Below, one piece after another: positions 1 to 6,212 of a stretch of 12,795 nucleotides of DNA (within the stretch, counting starts at the first letter, position 1; each line of letters begins with the position of its first letter). Under the pieces are notes generated by a model that made no database searches, was not told the DNA's origin, and was given only the letters and a program-made list of their open reading frames with translations. The position numbers and the translations under genes were made by a program. Source of the DNA: JBBTQZ01 sp964489135 (GTDB lineage Bacteria; Patescibacteriota; Minisyncoccia; Phycocordibacterales; WO2-35-19); NCBI GenBank assembly GCA_964489135.1, contig CAZAXK010000017.1, forward strand, positions 1 through 12,795, given 5' to 3'.

Positions 1-10
1 ATCATGTGGC

Positions 11-39
11 AAAAATAAAATGCCGACAAAAATCGGCAT
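11..39 (-). terminator. Intrinsic terminator after tRNA-Glu
   Basis: A perfect 7-bp stem (ATGCCGA/TCGGCAT at 20-26 and 33-39) with a 6-nt loop is followed on the minus strand by a T-rich run (11-19), 14 nt past the tRNA 3' end. The opposite side (40-49) is also T-rich, so it may work in both directions. Confidence 0.8.
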
Positions 40-52
40 CTTATTTTTACCA

Positions 53-126
53 TGACCCTACCGGGATTTGAACCCGGGTTTAAAGCTTGAGAAGCTTCCG
101 TCCTAACCAGGCTAGACGATAGGGCC
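53..126 (-). tRNA. tRNA-Glu (anticodon CTC)
   Basis: The reverse complement folds into a full 74-nt cloverleaf. The acceptor stem GGCCCTA pairs with TAGGGTC (one G-T pair), with discriminator A. The D arm begins TCGTCTAG, as in bacterial tRNA-Glu. The anticodon stem GAAGC/GCTTT holds the loop TTCTCAA, giving anticodon CTC (positions 89-91), which reads GAG. The T arm is CCGGG-TTCAAAT-CCCGG. The 3' CCA is not encoded (TGG follows the discriminator), so it must be added by a CCA-adding enzyme. The gene is divergent from the plus-strand gene at 215 and has its own terminator. Confidence 0.95.
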
Positions 127-135
127 TATGGGCAA

Positions 136-164
136 AATATAACACAAAAAATACAATCCGGAAA
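136..164 (-). promoter_or_regulatory. Candidate promoter of tRNA-Glu
   Basis: On the minus strand a -10 TATATT (136-141) lies 17 nt after a weak -35 TTTCCG (159-164). Transcription would start about 3 nt before the tRNA 5' end. The -35 match is only 3 of 6, so the call rests mainly on position. It lies back-to-back with the promoter of the plus-strand gene. Confidence 0.45.
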
Positions 165-168
165 CAGC

Positions 169-196
169 TTGTTTTTGCCCTATTATTCGATATAAT
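169..196 (+). promoter_or_regulatory. Promoter of the 215-505 gene
   Basis: A -35 TTGTTT (169-174) and a perfect -10 TATAAT (191-196) are separated by 16 bp. The expected start near 203 leaves a leader of only about 12 nt, placing the purine-rich GAGGAAAGGA (201-210) at the very 5' end of the mRNA. Confidence 0.7.
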
Positions 197-214
197 GCGA
201 GAGGAAAGGATCCC

Positions 215-505
215 ATGAGAAGTGAATCCAAGACACTACAGGTAGGAGAGCTCGCGGGGATGAATCATGTCAGTATCGTCTCCATCAGAAACGTTGGTGG
301 ATCAGCCCTGGAGGTAAGGTGTGTCAGCAATAAGAGGGTACCTTTCGATTTTTTGGTAGGTGACCACACCCCTTTTGCCAAAAAGCTGATCTCACTCGGA
401 ATTGCCGTTCGCGGTCCGGTGATCGCAGACTTTGATTTCGGATCGAACGGGACAACAATTGAAAATGTAGTTCCAATCCTGCCACAAAAACGGGCGTCGA
501 GCTGA
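215..505 (+). CDS. Hypothetical protein, 96 aa
   Basis: I do not recognise this protein. It is the only convincing plus-strand gene in the window. Support for a real gene comes from its surroundings: a TATAAT promoter at 169-196, a strong purine-rich ribosome site (GAGGAAAGGA, 201-210) just before the ATG, and a 12-bp terminator hairpin whose loop begins inside its TGA stop. The product has no obvious signal peptide or membrane segment. It alternates short hydrophobic stretches with charged and glycine residues (VSIVSIRNVGG, FDFLVGD, GPVIADFDFG), which suggests a small beta-rich soluble domain. There are no cysteine pairs or recognisable catalytic motifs. It is divergent from tRNA-Glu and convergent with ftsI, so it is probably monocistronic. 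The only other ATG in frame near the start is codon 16 (260). Confidence 0.7.
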   Translation: MRSESKTLQVGELAGMNHVSIVSIRNVGGSALEVRCVSNKRVPFDFLVGDHTPFAKKLISLGIAVRGPVIADFDFGSNGTTIENVVPILPQKRASS

Positions 506-519
506 AGAGCTCGACGCCC
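486..519. terminator. Bidirectional terminator between convergent genes
   Basis: A perfect 12-bp stem (GGGCGTCGAGCT at 492-503, AGCTCGACGCCC at 508-519) has a GAAG loop. On the minus strand it is followed by GTTTTTG (491-485), making a good intrinsic terminator 35 nt past ftsI. On the plus strand it overlaps the end of the 215-505 gene; the tail AAACCATTTTAAG is a poorer U-tract. Confidence 0.85.
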
Positions 520-553
520 AAACCATTTTAAGTATTTCGAAATGAATAACTCC

Positions 554-2251
554 TTAATTCTCCGGACGATCGGGAGGGATTTGGTAATAGTTGAGTAGAA
601 AGCGTGTGATATTGAGGAATGGGTCAGTTAGGGTCTCTGAGGCGTAGCGAACGTTCTTGGGATAAATATGGAAGAGGAAAACCATAAATTTCGGCTTATA
701 CGCTGGGAAGTAGCCGAAGAAAGAGTGCAGATACTTGCCCTCGGTATATCCGGCCTTGCCTTCGTCAGCCATTTGGGCTGTGCCGGTCTTCGCGGCGACC
801 GAATAGCCAGGGATCTTGGCTGTGCCATTGCGTAGAGAGGTGTCGACGACGGTTACAAGCATTCGAGTTATTTCTTTCGAGGCCTCTTCAGAGATGACGC
901 GTTTGCCAGGGGCGAAGGACATCTTCTTGGATAGTCCGTTGTCGTAATTTATTTTTTTTACGATGTGCGGAACCACAAGCGTCCCCCCATTGGCCAAGAC
1001 CGAAAGAGCTCGTACGGTCGCGATCGGTGTAAGCGCGATACCTTGGCCGTAGGAGGCGGTCGCCATCTCTATTTCGCGCTTGCTATCGAGGTTTTTTACG
1101 AGTCCTCGTGCTTCGTTCGGCAGGTCGATGCCGGTTTCTGTGCCGAGGCCAAAATTTTTCATGTATTCCGAAAACTTTTCGTTGCCCATTTTCAGTGCCA
1201 CGTAGGCCGCACCCGTATTGAGCGATTGGTTCAAGACCATTTGCATCGTAGCTGTGCCTCGCCCTTTGCCATCGTAGTTGCTGATTCGCTTGCTGTTGAG
1301 AGTGAGAAAGCCCGCGTCGTAGTAAGTAGTGCTCGCAGTTACTACATGACTATCCAGGCCGGAGGCCATAGTGATCGGCTTTATGATCGATCCCATCTCA
1401 TAGACGCTTTCGACAATTGGGTTTTTAAACTTCTCCAAGCTTTCACCTGAGAGATCGTTCGGGTCAAACCCCGGCTGCCATGCAAGCGCCACTATCTCAC
1501 CAGTATTTGGATCCATTATTACTCCCCCAGCACCTTCGCTACCCCAAGTATCCATAACCTTGTTCAACTCATCTTCGAGAAGAAGCTGGACCGACGGTTC
1601 GATCGTAGTGTAGATATCTCCACTCTGCTCCGAACTGTCGCTAAAGCTATCCTTAACATTCATAAAGAACTCAGCAAAGAAATTATTGTAGGCCGAACTT
1701 GGATCCTTCTTCAGATTGGCTTCGTAATATCTCTCAAGCCCGTACTTGCCAACAACTTTGTCGTTCTCGAATCCCACGAAGCCAATCGTGTGCGAGGCCA
1801 TCCGACCTCCAGGGTAAAACCGTTTTTTATCGGTAGAGATGGTTACTCCGTATAGATTGAGCTTCTTGATTTTGTCAGTGGTTTCGCTGTTGAGATGAGT
1901 AGCAATTTCCTTGTATTGATCAAATTTGTTTGCAGTCTTTGCAAAGAATTCGTCCTTCTTGATTGGCAATATCGGAGAGAGCGCTTCAAAGAGCGATTCT
2001 TGGCTCTTGATGATGCTCGGGTTCACCGCAATGGTATAGCCCGAGCGCGAGATGGCGGCCCATGACTCCTCACCAGATTTGGGATCAAAGTATATCGCAC
2101 CGCGATCATAAAGCAGGGTATTTTTGTTTATATGCTGACGCTCGGCGTCTTGTGCAAAGGTATCGCCGTGCACCACCTGCACAAAATAGAGTCGGACACT
2201 CATTATAAGTGCCACACCTATTATAACGATCGAGATAATGCGAATTCTCAT
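554..2251 (-). CDS. ftsI: Septal peptidoglycan transpeptidase FtsI (PBP3-type)
   Basis: Class B penicillin-binding protein, 565 aa, which cross-links peptidoglycan at the division septum. One N-terminal membrane anchor (about residues 5-27) is followed by the dimerisation/pedestal region and a C-terminal transpeptidase domain (about 235-550). All three active-site motifs are visible: SxxK as SIIK (Ser288 nucleophile, Lys291), SxN as SLN (343-345), and KTG (488-490). No PASTA domains follow. The residue before the nucleophile motif is unusual (MGSIIKP, where PGS is common), and the conserved RGxIxDRxG stretch reads RGAIYFDPKSG (50-60). It is the last gene of the mraZ-rsmH-ftsL-ftsI set and is followed by a strong terminator. 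No Shine-Dalgarno is evident before the ATG at 2251. Assignment to FtsI rather than another class B PBP rests on its place after rsmH and ftsL. Confidence 0.93.
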   Translation of the reverse strand: MRIRIISIVIIGVALIMSVRLYFVQVVHGDTFAQDAERQHINKNTLLYDRGAIYFDPKSGEESWAAISRSGYTIAVNPSIIKSQESLFEALSPILPIKKDEFFAKTANKFDQYKEIATHLNSETTDKIKKLNLYGVTISTDKKRFYPGGRMASHTIGFVGFENDKVVGKYGLERYYEANLKKDPSSAYNNFFAEFFMNVKDSFSDSSEQSGDIYTTIEPSVQLLLEDELNKVMDTWGSEGAGGVIMDPNTGEIVALAWQPGFDPNDLSGESLEKFKNPIVESVYEMGSIIKPITMASGLDSHVVTASTTYYDAGFLTLNSKRISNYDGKGRGTATMQMVLNQSLNTGAAYVALKMGNEKFSEYMKNFGLGTETGIDLPNEARGLVKNLDSKREIEMATASYGQGIALTPIATVRALSVLANGGTLVVPHIVKKINYDNGLSKKMSFAPGKRVISEEASKEITRMLVTVVDTSLRNGTAKIPGYSVAAKTGTAQMADEGKAGYTEGKYLHSFFGYFPAYKPKFMVFLFHIYPKNVRYASETLTDPFLNITRFLLNYYQIPPDRPEN

Positions 2252-2283
2252 TTTGCCATTGTAGCGCGATCTATGAGAAATTA

Positions 2284-2607
2284 TTAGCGATTAAACGAGA
2301 TGGCTACGCCACGATCGCCCTTGACCAAGAATACTGGGTCCTGCGCCTGATGCAGGCCGACCTGGCTGGCTCGTTCCATACTTATCTGATTGACTAGCGT
2401 TAGATTCTTCGATTCAAGCTCACTTACTCTGGCTCGAAGTGAGTCTACGTCAGATTTGACCTCTTCTAGCAAGGTCACACTGCGAACAGCGGAATTGGCA
2501 AAATAAACATAAGCAAAAAGACAAAGTACTATTCCAAAAATAAGGACTTTGTTGGAGTGACGATGCAGGGCGACCGCTTGAACAAATTGTATTTTGGAGT
2601 TATTCAT
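2284..2607 (-). CDS. ftsL: FtsL/DivIC-like division protein
   Basis: A 107-aa bitopic membrane protein: a short basic cytoplasmic N-terminus, one membrane helix (about residues 20-38), then a heptad-rich coiled coil (about 45-78) and a short extracytoplasmic tail. This is the architecture of FtsL and DivIC, small coiled-coil proteins that bring together the septal synthase and FtsQ/DivIB. Sequence in this family is poorly conserved, so the call rests on topology and on its place between rsmH and ftsI, the usual ftsL position. It lies 40 nt after rsmH across a very A+T-rich spacer and 32 nt before ftsI. The first ATG is used; no ribosome site is clear. DivIC/FtsB is the main alternative. Confidence 0.75.
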   Translation of the reverse strand: MNNSKIQFVQAVALHRHSNKVLIFGIVLCLFAYVYFANSAVRSVTLLEEVKSDVDSLRARVSELESKNLTLVNQISMERASQVGLHQAQDPVFLVKGDRGVAISFNR

Positions 2608-2647
2608 TTTATTTTAATTTTTTGCTTATAATTATTTTGCTAATTTT

Positions 2648-3535
2648 TTATATTTTCCTAATCACTCTCAACTTCGCACTTCGAGCTCTCGGGTTTTCTT
2701 GGAGCTCTTCTTCATCGGCGATCAAGGGCTTTTTGGTCAGGATCTCCACTTTTCCCTCCTCCTCTAATTGTTTAAAAAAGCGTTTGACTATTCTGTCTTC
2801 CAAGCTATGAAAAGAGATCACTGCCACTCTGCCTCCCGTCTGCAAGATTTCGAAGGCTCCACGTAGTCCCGCCTCAAGCGTTTGGAGTTCGTCGTTCACC
2901 GCAATTCTGATCGCCTGAAAGGTTTTCGTCGCTGGATGGATCCGTCCAAACCGATACCAGACCGGCACCGCCTCTTTGACTATCTCGGCTAGCTCGAAGG
3001 AGGTTGCTATTGGCTTTTCCTCTCTCTTCTCGACGATCCTCTTGGCTATACGACGAGAAAACTTTTCCTCCCCGAACCCGTAGATCACATCGGCCAAGGT
3101 TTCCTCCGACCAGATGTTTACCACATCGTAGGCGGTAACTTCTTCGCCTGTTGGCCGACCGAGGGTCATCAAGAGGGGCTCGTCGCGATTGAAGCTCATG
3201 CCTCGACCGCTGTCTTCCATTTGCATTGCGCTCCAGCCGAGGTCGAAGAGTATTTTGGTGGGCGGCGTCGTATCGAACAACTCTTTTACCTTTTCGATCT
3301 CTCGGAAATTGAGGACCGCAAGCTGGGGTTTGGCACCCGCGCGCTCTAGACGCTCTTTGGCGATTTGGAGCGCCGACTCGTCGGCATCTATTCCCAGTAT
3401 GGTGACTTTGTCTTTCAGTCGAGCGTACACTTCCTCGGCATGACCACCCGCACCTAGCGTGGCGTCGAGATAGATGTCGCCCTCTTGTAAGTCAAGACAA
3501 TCAATCGCTTTTTTTAAAAGAACACTTTTGTGCAT
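2648..3535 (-). CDS. rsmH: 16S rRNA (cytosine-1402-N4)-methyltransferase RsmH
   Basis: RsmH (MraW), 295 aa, methylates N4 of C1402 in 16S rRNA using S-adenosylmethionine. The family signatures are present in order: HKSVLL at the N-terminus (2-7), the SAM-binding DATLGAGGH (24-32), ILGIDAD (47-52), FDLGWSAMQMEDSGRGMSF (97-115), RIHPATKTFQAIRIAVNDEL (198-217), ISFHSLEDRIVK (240-251) and the C-terminal NPRARSAKLR (281-290). The length is close to the usual value of about 300, so it is complete. Its ATG overlaps the mraZ stop by one base (TAATG), suggesting translational coupling. The motif usually written DLGVSSPQLD appears here as DLGWSAMQME, a divergence that leaves the RGMSF core intact. Confidence 0.96.
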   Translation of the reverse strand: MHKSVLLKKAIDCLDLQEGDIYLDATLGAGGHAEEVYARLKDKVTILGIDADESALQIAKERLERAGAKPQLAVLNFREIEKVKELFDTTPPTKILFDLGWSAMQMEDSGRGMSFNRDEPLLMTLGRPTGEEVTAYDVVNIWSEETLADVIYGFGEEKFSRRIAKRIVEKREEKPIATSFELAEIVKEAVPVWYRFGRIHPATKTFQAIRIAVNDELQTLEAGLRGAFEILQTGGRVAVISFHSLEDRIVKRFFKQLEEEGKVEILTKKPLIADEEELQENPRARSAKLRVIRKI

Positions 3536-3972
3536 TACATTATCCCGAGCCCTGAAAGTTTTTCGGCAAGCCCGTCGGCCTGCTTTTCTACCTGTCGCTT
3601 ATAGTCGCACCACTGCTTGTCGTTCCAGATTTCGATCCTGTTCTGCACACCCACGATCGAAACTTTACTCTTCAAATTGGCGCGATCTTTCAGGAAATCC
3701 GGAATAAGTATTCTGCCGATCGAATCAATCTCTGCCTCTACTGCTCCACCAAACATATATCGGGTGAAGCTTCGCATATCGGCGCTAAGCATCGAAGCAT
3801 TTTCTGAAAGTTTGGATGATATTCTCTGCCATTCATCAGTGGTAAAGGCAAACAAACACTGATCGAGCCCCGGCGTTACCACAATCTTTTTGCCCATAAG
3901 AGATCGAAATTTCGAAGGCAAAGACACTCTGTTCTTGTCGTCTATTGTGTGTGTGTATTCGCCTATTAACAT
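3535..3972 (-). CDS. mraZ: Transcriptional regulator MraZ
   Basis: A 145-aa protein with two tandem SpoVT/AbrB-type DNA-binding halves. The first carries DDKNRVSLPSKFR (11-23; the usual DDKGR has Asn for Gly) and the second DSIGRILIPDFL (83-94). MraZ forms a ring-shaped oligomer that binds TGGG-type direct repeats with 10-nt spacing before its own operon and, in Escherichia coli, represses the division cluster. Such a repeat array lies 54 nt before this gene (4026-4060), so autoregulation is likely. It is the first gene of the mraZ-rsmH-ftsL-ftsI operon. A purine-rich AAGAGAGAG about 7 nt before the ATG may serve as a weak ribosome site. Length and both motifs indicate a complete protein. Confidence 0.96.
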   Translation of the reverse strand: MLIGEYTHTIDDKNRVSLPSKFRSLMGKKIVVTPGLDQCLFAFTTDEWQRISSKLSENASMLSADMRSFTRYMFGGAVEAEIDSIGRILIPDFLKDRANLKSKVSIVGVQNRIEIWNDKQWCDYKRQVEKQADGLAEKLSGLGIM

Positions 3973-4009
3973 AAAGTTCTCTCTCTTATGAGCTCCAAGA
4001 ATTGCTTAA

Positions 4010-4028
4010 GCATAAGATTCACTTATGC
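4010..4028. repeat. Perfect 7-bp inverted repeat in mraZ leader region
   Basis: GCATAAG and CTTATGC flank a 5-nt spacer (minus-strand reading). It overlaps the last MraZ box and a weak -10-like TATGCT (4009-4014). It could be an operator half-site pair or a small RNA hairpin; no T-run follows, so it is not a terminator. Confidence 0.45.
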
Positions 4029-4060
4029 CACTCTTTCCCACTTGATAACATCGTATCCCA
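4026..4060 (-). promoter_or_regulatory. MraZ operator: four boxes at 10-nt spacing
   Basis: On the minus strand four 5-nt boxes start exactly 10 nt apart: TGGGA (4060-4056), TGTTA (4050-4046), TGGGA (4040-4036) and TGGCA (4030-4026). Boxes 1 and 3 fit the established MraZ consensus TGGGN with 5-nt spacers; box 4 is one base off and box 2 is degenerate. Boxes 1, 3 and 4 are also preceded by G (GTGGG/GTGGC). The promoter itself is unclear: TAGACG (4078-4073) with TACGAT (4055-4050) at 17 bp is one weak candidate, and TATGCT (4014-4009) is another -10. Confidence 0.75.
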
Positions 4061-4108
4061 CAAGACCGCTCTCGTCTACCACCCAATGTGCAAAAACTGG
4101 GGATATCG

Positions 4109-4144
4109 GACAAACAAAGACCCCTCCATTTTGGGGAGGGGGTC
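4109..4144 (-). terminator. Intrinsic terminator of lysS
   Basis: On the minus strand a C-rich arm (4144-4135) pairs with GGAGGGGTC (4127-4119) around a 7-nt loop, with one bulged C. TTTGTTTGTC (4118-4109) follows. It lies about 30 nt past the lysS stop and upstream of the MraZ boxes, separating lysS from the division operon. Confidence 0.65.
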
Positions 4145-4154
4145 GGGGGAGGGG
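4133..4154 (+). other. G-quadruplex-type G-run motif
   Basis: Four plus-strand G-runs of 4, 5, 5 and 4 bases (4133-4136, 4138-4142, 4145-4149, 4151-4154) are separated by loops of 1, 2 and 1 nt. This fits the standard four-run quadruplex pattern. It overlaps one arm of the lysS terminator; the G-rich strand is the template strand for lysS and mraZ. The tract resembles low-complexity intergenic repeats, but no second copy occurs in this window. Confidence 0.6.
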
Positions 4155-4175
4155 CTATTTACATCTATTTAGGAT

Positions 4176-5627
4176 TTACTTGGGACGCATCAAGGGGAAG
4201 GTCTGAAGTTCGCGGAGTGGCTTATTGGCAAGCACCGCAAACAATCTTTCACCGAAGCCAAAGCCACAAGTCGGCGGCATCCCATGCTCGAGCATTTCGA
4301 CAAATTCAAAGTCAGACATCATGGCTTCCTCATCGCCTGCTTCAAGCAACTTCTTCTGAGCCTCAAATCGCTCCTTTTGGTCGATTGGATCATTCAGCTC
4401 CGAATAGCCCTTGCCCATTTCACTACCGGCGATAATCGGCTGAAATACCTGAGTTGTCCTGCCCGCTTCGGCAACCTTGGCGAGAGGGGCAACAATCACC
4501 GGATGGTTAACAAGGAAAGCCGGACCGGCTATATTTTTGCGACAATATTTCCAGAGGGTATCAGTCAGTCTTTCTTTGTTATCACCCTCCCACTTTACTC
4601 CCAATTCTTTGAGCTTGGATTTTATTTCCTCTTCACTCGCGAGATTGATATCAGTGCCTGTCTGCTTTTTGATCTCCTCCGTGTAGTCGATTTCTCGCCA
4701 CTCCTGAGAGAGATCGAATTTGTGTCCTTTGTATTCAAAATCGGTTCTTCCAAACACCTCCCTTGCAATTTCTATATAAAGCTCTTTGACCAAGTTCATC
4801 CCATCGTGATAATCCGCAAAGCTCCAGTAGAATTCTAGGTTGGTAAATTCCTGCAAGTGTTCGGGACTTGATCCTTCGTTGCGATAGACTCTGCCTATCT
4901 CAAAGGTTTTAGCGAAGCCAGCAGCCATGAGTCGTTTCTGCCACAGCTCGCCAACCGAGATGCGCAAGAACAGGTCGATATCAAAATCATTGTGATGTGT
5001 CCGAAACGGTCGGGCTTCTGCTCCTCCGGTAGTAACTTCGAGAGTCGGTGTTTCCACCTCTAGGAATCCTCTGTCTTTAAAAAATTTCCTCGCTACGTCC
5101 CAGAACTTGGTTTTTTTTATCAAAAGCTCACGCAGTTCAGTGTTGACCAATAAGTCCAAATATCGCTTGCGATAACGCGTGTCGTCATCGACTAGCCCCG
5201 CCCACTTTTCGGGCAAAGGCAACAAGCTCTTGGTCGCCATCTGCCAATTCCTGACAAAGATACTCGGCTCGCCGGTCTTGGTCTTGCCGGCAATGCCTGT
5301 TACCGAAACAAAGTCACCCATATCGGCAGTATTGGTAAAGAGATCAAAGAGCTTTTCATCCATCTCATCCTTCTTGAAAACTGCTTGCAATCTTTCGCTA
5401 CCATCGAACAGCACGACGAAAAGTATCGCACCCTGACCGCGAATAGTCATGATTCGGCCGGCAAGCGAAATCTGCTTCTGCGAGTTTTCTAAAGTATCGA
5501 AATCCTGCTTGAATTGTAGTAGGTCGATATCTCGCGCAACTTTGGAGGGGAACGGGTTTACACCGGCCTGTTTGAGGAGCTCTAGTTTCTTTAGGCGTGC
5601 CTGTTTTATTTCGTCGATTGAAGACAT
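4176..5627 (-). CDS. lysS: Lysyl-tRNA synthetase, class II (LysRS)
   Basis: A 483-aa class II aminoacyl-tRNA synthetase that charges tRNA-Lys. An N-terminal helix is followed by an OB-fold anticodon-binding domain (about 53-135) and the class II catalytic core. Visible motifs: motif 1 around FFKDRGFLEVETPTLE (182-197), TTGGAEARPF (199-208), motif 2 with RVYRNEG (246-252) and EFTNLEFYWSFADY (260-273), and motif 3 GFGFGERL (455-462), ending PLMRPK. Motif 2 reads RNEGSSPEHLQEFT where most LysRS have a form like RNEGxSTRHNPEFT, and motif 3 has GER where GIDR is usual. I associate this wording with CPR lineages. It is complete; a promoter lies directly before the ATG and no ribosome site is visible. 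It lies 48 nt after greA; greA-lysS adjacency is also seen in clostridia. Confidence 0.95.
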   Translation of the reverse strand: MSSIDEIKQARLKKLELLKQAGVNPFPSKVARDIDLLQFKQDFDTLENSQKQISLAGRIMTIRGQGAILFVVLFDGSERLQAVFKKDEMDEKLFDLFTNTADMGDFVSVTGIAGKTKTGEPSIFVRNWQMATKSLLPLPEKWAGLVDDDTRYRKRYLDLLVNTELRELLIKKTKFWDVARKFFKDRGFLEVETPTLEVTTGGAEARPFRTHHNDFDIDLFLRISVGELWQKRLMAAGFAKTFEIGRVYRNEGSSPEHLQEFTNLEFYWSFADYHDGMNLVKELYIEIAREVFGRTDFEYKGHKFDLSQEWREIDYTEEIKKQTGTDINLASEEEIKSKLKELGVKWEGDNKERLTDTLWKYCRKNIAGPAFLVNHPVIVAPLAKVAEAGRTTQVFQPIIAGSEMGKGYSELNDPIDQKERFEAQKKLLEAGDEEAMMSDFEFVEMLEHGMPPTCGFGFGERLFAVLANKPLRELQTFPLMRPK

Positions 5628-5635
5628 TATGTGGA

Positions 5636-5664
5636 ATTTTACACCCCAAACAAACGCTCTACAA
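5636..5664 (-). promoter_or_regulatory. Candidate lysS promoter (leaderless start)
   Basis: On the minus strand a -10 TAAAAT (5641-5636) lies 17 bp after TTGTAG (5664-5659). The -10 ends 8 nt before the lysS ATG, so the predicted start is within about 2 nt of the initiation codon. The mRNA would be leaderless or nearly so, consistent with the absence of a ribosome site. The -35 matches only TTG. Confidence 0.5.
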
Positions 5665-5675
5665 GTCCGCGGGTA

Positions 5676-6137
5676 TTACTTGATATCAATTATTTTGTAG
5701 GCCACCGGTCCAGACGGAGCATTGAAGGTAAATTTGTCACCCTTTTTCTTGCCCACCACCGCTTCACCCAAAGGCGATCGTACAGAGATTTTACCGGAAG
5801 AGATATCCGATTCTTCTGCTCCGACTATGGTGTATTCCTTTTCATCTCTGCTTCCCTCCTTGACTACTTTTATTTTGGAACCAACAGAAACAACGTCCGT
5901 GGTGTGCTTTTCGGAAATGATAATGGCATTTTTGAGAATGTTTTCGATCTTCTTGATTCGGTCCTCAACTGCCGCCTGCGTATCTCGCGCTTCGTGATAT
6001 TCAGCGTTTTCCGACAAATCCCCGAGCGACTTGGCATATTCTAGCTTCTCGGCTACTTCCTTGCGCTTTTCCTTGACCAATATTTCCAATTCTTCAGCCA
6101 GAGACTTGTGTTTTTCCTTTGTAATGTATTCTTCCAT
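5676..6137 (-). CDS. greA: Transcription elongation factor GreA
   Basis: A 153-aa Gre factor. It enters the RNA polymerase secondary channel and triggers cleavage of backtracked RNA, rescuing stalled complexes. The N-terminal antiparallel coiled coil (about 1-75) carries the tip motif LGDLSENAEYHEARD (38-52) with the two essential acidic residues (Asp40, Glu43, matching Asp41 and Glu44 of E. coli GreA). The C-terminal FKBP-like domain (about 80-153) contains DISSGKISVRSPLGEAVVGKKKGD, the usual place of the family's SPLGxALLGxxxGD sequence. Length is typical. It has its own promoter (TATAAT at 6165-6170) and no strong terminator before lysS, so part of lysS expression may come from here. Confidence 0.97.
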   Translation of the reverse strand: MEEYITKEKHKSLAEELEILVKEKRKEVAEKLEYAKSLGDLSENAEYHEARDTQAAVEDRIKKIENILKNAIIISEKHTTDVVSVGSKIKVVKEGSRDEKEYTIVGAEESDISSGKISVRSPLGEAVVGKKKGDKFTFNAPSGPVAYKIIDIK

Positions 6138-6164
6138 GGTTTTTTGTTTATATTAGGTCAAGAT

Positions 6165-6192
6165 ATTATAGGCAAAATAGCCAAAAAAGCAA
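6165..6192 (-). promoter_or_regulatory. greA promoter
   Basis: On the minus strand a perfect -10 TATAAT (6170-6165) lies 16 bp after TTGCTT (6192-6187). The predicted start near 6158 leaves a leader of about 21 nt. The -35 abuts the T-run that follows ddl. Confidence 0.6.
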
Positions 6193-6208
6193 GCCATGAA
6201 TCAGGGCT
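6183..6208 (-). terminator. Weak terminator-like hairpin after ddl
   Basis: Five nt past the ddl TAA, AGCC and GGCT (minus strand, 6208-6205 and 6195-6192) can pair around a 9-nt loop. GC then six T (6188-6183) follow. The stem is short, so termination would be partial at best. Confidence 0.3.
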
Positions 6209-6212
6209 CTTT

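Noticed and set aside
965..1450. Plus-strand reading frame of 161 codons opposite ftsI
   Set aside because: It is antisense to the transpeptidase domain, with low-complexity composition and no start signals.
2248..2259. Three-codon frame (ATG GCA AAA TGA) overlapping the ftsI start
   Set aside because: It could be a coupling mini-frame, but with no ribosome site and this small size it is expected by chance.
3988..4206. Small plus-strand reading frames across the mraZ-lysS gap
   Set aside because: They only read through the G-run repeat (translated as W-G-G-G-R-G-R-G) and the MraZ box region; no protein character.
4284..4838. Plus-strand reading frame of 184 codons opposite lysS
   Set aside because: It is antisense to the conserved catalytic core; no promoter or ribosome site.
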